Shown: positions 1-5,242 of the stretch, in pieces | Layout of the letters: the number at the start of each line of letters is the position of its first letter | Numbering within the stretch: the first letter of the stretch is position 1 | From: Desulfobulbus sp. | GTDB lineage: Bacteria > Desulfobacterota > Desulfobulbia > Desulfobulbales > Desulfobulbaceae | Length of the DNA: 6,307 bases | Direction of reading: 5' to 3' | Assembly: GCA_030600525.1 (NCBI GenBank) | Contig: JAUVLX010000213.1 | Coordinates: 1 to 6,307 of the forward strand | Made by a program: the position numbers and the translations under genes | The notes under the pieces: generated by a model | Database searches by the model: none | What the model was told of the DNA's origin: nothing | What the model saw: the letters and a program-made list of their open reading frames with translations, nothing else

Positions 1-697
1 TCTAGTCACTCTTGGTAACGAATACGGTATACCAGTTGTAGAGGATCTTGGATCTGGTTCGCTTATAGATTTAAGTCGTTTTGGTCTGGAGAAGGAGCCT
101 ACCGTACAGGAAGCAGTTTCCTCAGGGGTTGATGTAGTAACGTTTAGCGGGGATAAGCTTTTGGGGGGACCTCAAGCAGGTATTATTGTTGGGCGTAAAA
201 AATATATAGAGCAGATTAAAACTAATCCGCTGAATAGGGCACTGCGGATAGATAAATTTACACTCAGCGGGCTTGAATCCATTTTGCGATTTTATTTAGA
301 TGAAGAGAAAGCCATTCATCAGATCCCAACGCTGTCGATGATTGCCGAATCTATTGATCGGGTACGGGGTAGGGCGGAAACTTGTCTGAATATGCTGAAA
401 GCCATATGTGATAACCTTTGTAAGCTTGATATCGTTGATACCACGTCCCGAGTTGGCGGCGGAGCAATGCCAGAGCAGGGAATCCCAAGTATTGCGGTTG
501 CCATTAAGCCAAAGTCGTTTTCTGTTGGTAAGTTGGAGAAATTACTGCGTGAACAACCTGTACCGATCATTGGCAGAGTTGAACATGAGAGGCTGTTGTT
601 GGATATGCGTACTGTGGCTGAGGATGAGGTACCACTTATCGTTGACTCCCTGGTTGCCGTTATTAATGGACCGACAACTTCCTCGGTGGATATCTAA
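1..697 (+). CDS. selA: L-seryl-tRNA(Sec) selenium transferase (selenocysteine synthase), 3' part
   Basis: SelA is a PLP-dependent cytoplasmic enzyme that converts seryl-tRNA(Sec) to selenocysteinyl-tRNA(Sec) using selenophosphate. The reading frame is open from base 2, so the 5' part lies outside the window. The 231 residues seen are about the C-terminal half of a family usually near 460 residues. The diagnostic motif is FSGDKLLGGPQAGII at visible residues 48-62. Its lysine (visible residue 52, codon 155-157) matches the PLP Schiff-base lysine. VVEDLGSGS at residues 12-20 supplies the conserved aspartate region. The C-terminal part contains the small domain typical of fold-type I aminotransferase-like enzymes. 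The TAA stop at 695-697 shares one base with the next gene's ATG, suggesting translational coupling. No selenoprotein, selB, selC or selD is visible here. The family call is very secure; only the 5' end is unknown. Confidence 0.96.
   Translation, partial: LVTLGNEYGIPVVEDLGSGSLIDLSRFGLEKEPTVQEAVSSGVDVVTFSGDKLLGGPQAGIIVGRKKYIEQIKTNPLNRALRIDKFTLSGLESILRFYLDEEKAIHQIPTLSMIAESIDRVRGRAETCLNMLKAICDNLCKLDIVDTTSRVGGGAMPEQGIPSIAVAIKPKSFSVGKLEKLLREQPVPIIGRVEHERLLLDMRTVAEDEVPLIVDSLVAVINGPTTSSVDI
685..690 (+). promoter_or_regulatory. Ribosome binding site for the GGDEF-like/TPR gene
   Basis: GGTGGA lies inside the last codons of selA, six bases before the ATG at 697. It supports this start and fits coupled translation from selA. 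Confidence 0.6.
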
Positions 698-2817
698 TGT
701 TGCATCCCTTACTCTATGATAATGATGTTCTGGCAATAACAGATTTTTTTATACTGCAAGTTCCTTTTGCTCATGTTGTTGAAGCTACTCTGCCTATCCC
801 GGCTTCTGTTACTTTTGCGACCTTTCAAAACAATGAGCAGTTGCCTTGTATTAAAGACGTCCTTTCCCTGACCTCTATGCAGATTGAGGAATTACAAGAT
901 GTCACGGTTCCAACAAGAATGCACGATGTTCTTGTTGTACCGCTCACACTTGGAGTAACAGAAAAGTTATGTGTGGTGATCCGTGATGCCGATCCTGCTT
1001 TGTTGGCAAAGATGTCTGGCCGATGGCTTTCGGAACTGCAGGTTTTACTTTTACAGCAGCTTAAAACAGTGCGTAAAATTTATATTGATCCCGAAACCGG
1101 GATGTACAATAAACGTGCTTTGTGGCTGTTAAAAGATTTGCACCATGATGCCGTATCCTCTTTCCTGTTCATTCATACTGGAATGTCCAGCCGAGCAGCC
1201 TCTATTAACATGATTCGCTATCAGCAGGTGACAGATTTGTTGCAGGCCGTAGTGCCAGGCTATCTTTTTTCCTGTGGACTCCAAGCGTTTGGCGTATTGT
1301 TTTTTAATACCGCTGCAGACAAAGCTGGCCTGGCATGCAGGCTGTTGCAAAAGCATCTTAAGCGTGATGGTGTACGTAAAGTGCAGGTGGGGATTGCTTC
1401 AGGATGCCTTCAGGAGGATATAGTGGAAACCGCTTGGAATGGGCTGCTTGTTGCTGAAAAACGTGGTCCCTTCGGAGTGTGCGATGCTCGGTCGCTTGTA
1501 GATCATCCTTTTTCTCTTCCTTCTGAACTGCTGCTTAAAAAAATACAGAGGCGATGGCGTGGCTGTTTACGGTTTGCCGTGGCAGTTATTGCCTGGGATG
1601 GCCCAGCCAGTGACACTATTATGGAACAGGAGTCGATGAAAATCCTGCAAGGGAAAGGGGAATGTATTGGCAGTGAGCAGGGACGTACATATGTATTCCT
1701 ACCGTATAATAACTCTTTTTCTTTAGTGGCAACTATAGAACATCTTGATAATAACAGGGATACCGTATATGCGTTGCCGGTAAGAGGGATAGGGACTGCA
1801 GAATGGCCGACACTAGGCTATTCAAAAACACAAACCCTTGTCAATTGTTCCAAGGCACTTATGCATTGCTCCTTTTTAGAGTCGGGATCAGCAGTGGACT
1901 TTGACCACTTAACGTTGAATATTAGCGGTGATTATTATTTTGATGATGGCGATTACCAAGCAGCAGGCAAGGAATATCGTGACGGCCTGCAACTACTACC
2001 GGGTGATATTAATCTACTTAACAGCTTAGGCGTCACCATGGTTGAATTTAATCAGTATAGCCGTGCTGCTGACTGTTTTAAGGCTGTTCTCCAGGAACAT
2101 GAAGATAATCATATGGCCCTTGTGAATTTAGGGCTTGCCCAACAGGCTGTAGGAGCAGAAAAAGATGCCATGGTGACTCTAGAAAAGGCACGGCAGGTAA
2201 TACCTGTGGGTGAAGCGGTTGGGGGGGAGCTTTTTTTGCCGCTGGGCAGGCTATATACAGCGTTTGGTTTTACTCAGCAGGCCATTGATGTTCTGCTGCA
2301 GTGGTCTTCCAGGCCTGGAAGTGAAAAGGAATTTCTCCTTTATCGGTTACTTGGTAAAAATTATTTTACAAAAGGCGACTATACAAAAGCTATTGCCGCC
2401 TGTCAGCGAGCACTGCAGATATATCCGCAGGACAGTGTCAGTCTGAGTTTACTCGGTGCGTTATATGTCATTGAAAAACAGGGTGATGAGATCGGGCTGC
2501 GACTTTGTAAACAGGCTGTGGATCTTGATCCAGCCAACCCAGACAATTTGTACAGGTTAGCCTTTGTCTATCTACAGACAGCAAGATGGGGAGATGCCAG
2601 AGAGGCTGCAAACCTTTGTCTGCGACGTCTGCACAATCATGTGGATTGCGGTCTTCTTGTGGCAGGATTGGACTTGAAGCAAGGGCGGAGCATCCAAGCC
2701 GAACGTCGGCTAAAACGACTGCAGAAAAAAGGGTCGATTACTGCCCGACAGGAGGTGCGAATTGCACGGCATTTGAAAAAAATTACGGCGTGCACCATGT
2801 CGGGAGACGATCAGTGA
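697..2817 (+). CDS. Degenerate GGDEF-like domain protein with C-terminal TPR repeats
   Basis: 706 residues with no signal peptide or membrane segment, so probably cytoplasmic. Residues 1-125 are unassigned; residues 75-125 resemble the end of a GAF-type sensor domain. Residues 127-260 look like a GGDEF fold: DPETGMYNKRAL (131-142) matches the usual DxxTGLxNRRxL entry, and VQVGIASG (229-236) matches the later core strand. The signature position reads GLQAF (194-198) instead of GGDEF. Residues 291-395 look like a second, more diverged copy, with EQGRTYVFLP (327-336) at the signature position and RGIGTAEWPTLG (363-374) as the core strand. About seven TPR units follow from residue 407 to 650, for example LLGKNYFTKGDYTKAIAACQ (551-570). 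Diguanylate cyclase activity is unlikely because the acidic metal and catalytic residues are missing. A scaffold or nucleotide-sensing role is inference. It overlaps selA by 1 bp and the next gene by 4 bp. Confidence 0.85.
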   Translation: MLHPLLYDNDVLAITDFFILQVPFAHVVEATLPIPASVTFATFQNNEQLPCIKDVLSLTSMQIEELQDVTVPTRMHDVLVVPLTLGVTEKLCVVIRDADPALLAKMSGRWLSELQVLLLQQLKTVRKIYIDPETGMYNKRALWLLKDLHHDAVSSFLFIHTGMSSRAASINMIRYQQVTDLLQAVVPGYLFSCGLQAFGVLFFNTAADKAGLACRLLQKHLKRDGVRKVQVGIASGCLQEDIVETAWNGLLVAEKRGPFGVCDARSLVDHPFSLPSELLLKKIQRRWRGCLRFAVAVIAWDGPASDTIMEQESMKILQGKGECIGSEQGRTYVFLPYNNSFSLVATIEHLDNNRDTVYALPVRGIGTAEWPTLGYSKTQTLVNCSKALMHCSFLESGSAVDFDHLTLNISGDYYFDDGDYQAAGKEYRDGLQLLPGDINLLNSLGVTMVEFNQYSRAADCFKAVLQEHEDNHMALVNLGLAQQAVGAEKDAMVTLEKARQVIPVGEAVGGELFLPLGRLYTAFGFTQQAIDVLLQWSSRPGSEKEFLLYRLLGKNYFTKGDYTKAIAACQRALQIYPQDSVSLSLLGALYVIEKQGDEIGLRLCKQAVDLDPANPDNLYRLAFVYLQTARWGDAREAANLCLRRLHNHVDCGLLVAGLDLKQGRSIQAERRLKRLQKKGSITARQEVRIARHLKKITACTMSGDDQ
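2802..2806 (+). promoter_or_regulatory. Ribosome binding site that decides the GTG start of the LOG-family gene
   Basis: GGGAG sits seven bases before the GTG at 2814, within the end of the TPR gene. It favours this GTG over the in-frame ATG at 2862, which has its nearest GGGAG (2836-2840) 21 bases away. Confidence 0.6.
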
Positions 2818-3488
2818 AAAAACATCGTGTAAAAAGGGAGAATCAATATTGTCTCGATAATATGGAGCGAGGCGACTCTTGGAGGATGTTTCGCATCCTG
2901 TCAGAGTTTGTGGAGGGGTTTGATACCCTGTCAGGATTGCGTCAACCTGCTGTTACCATCTATGGATCAGCGCGCACAACTGAAGAGGACCCTTATTATC
3001 AAAAGACCAGAGAACTGGCTGCCAAATTAGCTGGCCTCGGTTATGGCGTAATAACTGGAGGTGGACCGGGGATTATGGAGGCTGCCAACCGGGGTGCCAT
3101 GGATGTGGATGGGCTCTCCGTCGGATTGAATATTGATTTACCCCATGAGCAGGATTGTAACTCGTACGTCAATTTACCGCTTGATTTTCGTTATTTTTTT
3201 GTCCGTAAAGTTATGTTTATGAAATATTCGATGGCTTTTATCTGTATGCCTGGTGGGTTGGGTTCTCTGGATGAACTATTTGAGTCATTAACTTTGATAC
3301 AGACACGTAAAATAAAGCCGTTTCCGATTATTCTTTTTGGTTCCGAATTTTGGGGCGGACTCGTAGACTGGCTGCAGGACCAGGTACTGGGTGGGGGGAA
3401 AATCGAAAAGGATGATTTATTATTGTTTGAAATTATGGATAACGTAGATGATGTGGTACGATATGTCCGTAACGCATTGGTTTCTTAA
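2814..3488 (+). CDS. LOG family (TIGR00730) Rossmann-fold protein, probable nucleoside-5'-monophosphate phosphoribohydrolase
   Basis: 224 residues from the GTG start. Characterised members of this family cleave the N-glycosidic bond of nucleotides, releasing a base and ribose 5-phosphate; older databases label them 'lysine decarboxylase'. Visible motifs are PAVTIYGSAR (45-54), the nucleotide-binding loop GGGPGIMEAANRGA (82-95), the FFVRKVMF segment (128-135), and PGGLGSLDE (146-154). The last matches the PGGxGTxxE catalytic motif with serine in place of threonine and the glutamate kept. The N-terminal SWRMFRILSEFVEGFDTLSG (22-41) belongs to the larger bacterial members of the family. GTG was chosen for its ribosome binding site and for the GTGA overlap with the upstream stop. 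An ATG at 2862 would give 208 residues and still keep all motifs. The exact substrate cannot be told from sequence; a role in nucleotide salvage or clean-up is the cautious reading. Confidence 0.92.
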   Translation: MKKHRVKRENQYCLDNMERGDSWRMFRILSEFVEGFDTLSGLRQPAVTIYGSARTTEEDPYYQKTRELAAKLAGLGYGVITGGGPGIMEAANRGAMDVDGLSVGLNIDLPHEQDCNSYVNLPLDFRYFFVRKVMFMKYSMAFICMPGGLGSLDELFESLTLIQTRKIKPFPIILFGSEFWGGLVDWLQDQVLGGGKIEKDDLLLFEIMDNVDDVVRYVRNALVS

Positions 3489-3514
3489 TTGAAATACAAC
3501 CAGAATGCTGGTGG

Positions 3515-3520
3515 AAGGAG
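3515..3520 (+). promoter_or_regulatory. Strong ribosome binding site of pilT
   Basis: AAGGAG ends six bases before the ATG at 3527, in the 38-bp gap after the LOG-family gene. It is the best ribosome binding site on the + strand of the window. No convincing promoter hexamers are seen in the gap, so pilT is probably read from upstream. Confidence 0.8.
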
Positions 3521-3526
3521 TAATAT

Positions 3527-4609
3527 ATGGCTCAGATTGATGCATTTTTTAAACTTATGAACGATGAAGGTGCCTCGGATTTGCATGTAGTGGCTGGCCA
3601 GCAGCCGGTATTGCGTATCCGTGGTGATATGGAGCGGGTCAAGTTTAAGACCTTGGATAATGAAACCCTTAAACAGATGTTGTATGAGATTTGTCCGGAA
3701 GATAAGATTAAGATCTTTGAAGAGACAGGGGATATGGATTTTGGGTATGAAATACCCGGTCTGGCCCGATACAGATGCAATTTTTTTCAACAGAAGTACG
3801 GCATCGGCGCAGTCTTTCGTGAAATTCCAAGCGAAATCATGTCTTGCGATCAACTGGGGCTGCCAAAGGTTATTTCAAAACTTGCAACTTTACCCAAAGG
3901 CCTGGTTCTTGTAACTGGTCCCACCGGTTCGGGTAAGTCGACAACTCTTGCAGCCATACTGGATGAGTGTAATAAAACCAGAAAAGACCATATCCTTACC
4001 ATTGAGGATCCCATCGAGTTTGTCCATAAATCCCAGCAATGTGTCATCAATCATCGCGAAGTGGGGACCCATACCAAATCTTTTACAGCGGCACTCAGGG
4101 GTGCGCTTCGTGAGGATCCGGATATTATTCTTGTGGGTGAGCTTCGCGACCTGGAAACCATATCTCTGGCCATGGAAGCATCTATGACCGGGCATCTGGT
4201 CTTTGGAACTCTGCATACAATGAATGCCATGAAAACCGTTGACCGTGTGGTTGAGGTCTTTCCTGCCAATCAACAGGGACAGGTCCGATCAACTCTGGCT
4301 GATGCCTTAAAGGCTGTGGTCTCTCAGACGTTGTTTAAACGAGTGGATATAAAAGGACGGATTGCTGCCTTGGAAGTTTTGATTTGTACTCCGGCTGTAC
4401 GTAACCTTGTGAGGGAAGCAAAGACCTACCAGATTCCTTCCGTCATGCAGACAGGAAAAAAATATGGTATGCAAACCCTCGATGATGCCATTCTTGAACT
4501 TTTGCAGAAAAAGAAAATCAGTGCAGAAGATGCTTACATAAACTGCTACGAAAAACAGAAATTTGTGAAATTTTTGAGAAAGGCACCCGTTGATTTTACT
4601 GAGATATGA
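3527..4609 (+). CDS. pilT: Type IV pilus retraction ATPase PilT
   Basis: 360 residues, full length for PilT. It is a hexameric cytoplasmic ATPase that acts at the base of the type IV pilus and drives pilin disassembly, giving twitching motility, surface attachment and pilus-mediated DNA uptake. The N-terminal PAS-like domain (about 1-100) includes GASDLH (15-20) and RYRCNFFQQ (81-89). The ATPase core has Walker A GPTGSGKST (131-139), the Asp box TIEDPIEFVH (158-167), Walker B DIILVGELRD with E205 (199-208), and the His box TGHLVFGTLHT (221-231). The retraction-specific AIRNLIRE motif is present as AVRNLVRE (290-297), followed by QIPSVMQTGKKYGMQTLD. This separates PilT from the extension ATPase PilB. 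PilU is less likely because this motif and the C-terminal DFTEI ending are PilT-like. The gene ends in a 14-bp tail-to-tail overlap with the PilZ gene. No other pilus gene is visible. Confidence 0.97.
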   Translation: MAQIDAFFKLMNDEGASDLHVVAGQQPVLRIRGDMERVKFKTLDNETLKQMLYEICPEDKIKIFEETGDMDFGYEIPGLARYRCNFFQQKYGIGAVFREIPSEIMSCDQLGLPKVISKLATLPKGLVLVTGPTGSGKSTTLAAILDECNKTRKDHILTIEDPIEFVHKSQQCVINHREVGTHTKSFTAALRGALREDPDIILVGELRDLETISLAMEASMTGHLVFGTLHTMNAMKTVDRVVEVFPANQQGQVRSTLADALKAVVSQTLFKRVDIKGRIAALEVLICTPAVRNLVREAKTYQIPSVMQTGKKYGMQTLDDAILELLQKKKISAEDAYINCYEKQKFVKFLRKAPVDFTEI

Positions 4610-5141
4610 TATTTGGGACAGGTAGGATTCGTTCCTGCTTGCCGTTTGTTTGGATACAGTCAGCCAGGAGTTTTTTCTGCGCCTGGGTAAGCTTCAGAAA
4701 CCGGGCACCTTTGGTTGACGGGGTGCTAGCAGAGGTTGCGTTTGCAGGGGCTTTCTCGGGGGGTGCTATAATTTCCACTGGTAGCTGCTCTATCCCTGTG
4801 CCGGTATTGCAGTTAAAAATATCAATCCGCAAGGTTTTGCTAGCAGGCAGGCAGCAACTGAGGTTGTCAAAACTGATACCTCCCTGGCTAATGTTTTTTA
4901 TGCGGGCAAACTGGGGATTATCGCCAGGTATGCGCAATAAAAAGGAAGCTGGAAGGATGAACCTGTTGTGTCTTCGTTGTTCGGCAGAGATGGTGCATAA
5001 TCCATAGGAGATGAGCCGCTCCCCACATTCAGCACACACCAGCGGAGAAACAAAAGAGGTGCGCTCCATCCATGAGTTCTGCCCCCTGTTCATCATTTTT
5101 TTTCCACCACAGCACGGACATCTTTTACCCAAACATACCAT
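4596..5141 (-). CDS. Zinc-ribbon and PilZ domain protein, probable c-di-GMP receptor
   Basis: 181 residues from the ATG at 5139-5141. The N-terminus carries two CxxC pairs, C8/C11 (RCPCCGGK) and C36/C39 (CAECGE), expected to bind one zinc. A PilZ domain follows at about 54-165. Its c-di-GMP signature is present: R56xxxR60 (RRHNR) and N83xSxxG88 (NISQGG), and GARFLKLTQAQKKLL (145-159) matches the closing strand and helix. Between them a proline/alanine/serine-rich stretch (127-144) looks like a flexible insert. PilZ domains bind c-di-GMP and then act on a partner; the partner here is unknown, and pilT and comEC as neighbours suggest pilus or DNA-uptake control (inference). The frame is open up to an ATG at 5213, but the start at 5141 has GGAG nine bases upstream and begins right before the first Cys pair. 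No signal peptide or membrane segment is seen. Confidence 0.88.
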   Translation of the reverse strand: MVCLGKRCPCCGGKKMMNRGQNSWMERTSFVSPLVCAECGERLISYGLCTISAEQRRHNRFILPASFLLRIPGDNPQFARIKNISQGGISFDNLSCCLPASKTLRIDIFNCNTGTGIEQLPVEIIAPPEKAPANATSASTPSTKGARFLKLTQAQKKLLADCIQTNGKQERILPVPNIISQ

Positions 5142-5150
5142 TTTTTCATA

Positions 5151-5154
5151 CTCC
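5151..5154 (-). promoter_or_regulatory. Ribosome binding site of the PilZ gene
   Basis: On the - strand TTGGAG is followed after nine bases by the ATG at 5141-5139. It is the reason for preferring this start to the upstream in-frame ATG at 5213, which would add 24 residues without recognisable features. Confidence 0.6.
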
Positions 5155-5184
5155 AATGTTGTTGGTCGAACGACGTGGAGGCAG

Positions 5185-5213
5185 AAAATATTGCATGCAG
5201 AGATAAAATTCAA
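5185..5213 (-). promoter_or_regulatory. Possible sigma-70 type promoter for the PilZ gene
   Basis: On the - strand, TTGAAT (5213-5208) and TATTTT (5190-5185) are separated by exactly 17 bases, each matching four of six consensus positions. A start near 5178 would give a leader of about 37 nt. The spacer holds the 8-bp palindrome TGCATGCA (5192-5199). AT-rich DNA gives such matches by chance, so this is only a candidate. Confidence 0.3.
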
Positions 5214-5220
5214 GCAATTA

Positions 5221-5237
5221 ACAGCCTAAAAGGCTGT
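5221..5237 (-). terminator. Hairpin after comEC, possible weak terminator
   Basis: A perfect 7-bp inverted repeat, ACAGCCT / AGGCTGT, with a 3-base loop begins five bases past the comEC stop. On the - strand it is followed by TTAATTGCTTGAATTTT, which is T-rich but has no continuous T run. It may end comEC transcripts partly or protect their 3' end. Confidence 0.45.
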
Positions 5238-5242
5238 ATTCG

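Noticed and set aside
161..163. TTG as a start codon of the first gene
   Set aside because: The frame is open to base 2, and the residues before it (VVEDLGSGS, FSGDK) are conserved SelA sequence, so the gene simply starts outside the window.
2586..2813. A 5' extension of the LOG-family frame starting at 2586
   Set aside because: It lies wholly within the TPR coding region, encodes a Cys/Arg-rich stretch with no family similarity, and the GTG at 2814 has a good ribosome binding site.
3499..3512. Small hairpin ACCAG-AATG-CTGGT between the LOG-family gene and pilT
   Set aside because: The stem is only 5 bp and is followed by the pilT ribosome binding site rather than a T run, so it is not a terminator; it is likely chance.
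3485..3853. A - strand frame of 122 codons across the start of pilT
   Set aside because: It is the shadow of the conserved PilT N-terminal domain, without family motifs or a ribosome binding site worth noting.
4606..5007. A 133-codon + strand frame after pilT
   Set aside because: It is antisense to the zinc-ribbon/PilZ gene, which has clear domain motifs, and its translation shows no recognisable features.
5142..5213. 24-residue N-terminal extension of the PilZ protein
   Set aside because: It has no recognisable features, it would overlap the candidate promoter, and the ATG at 5141 has a suitable GGAG upstream.
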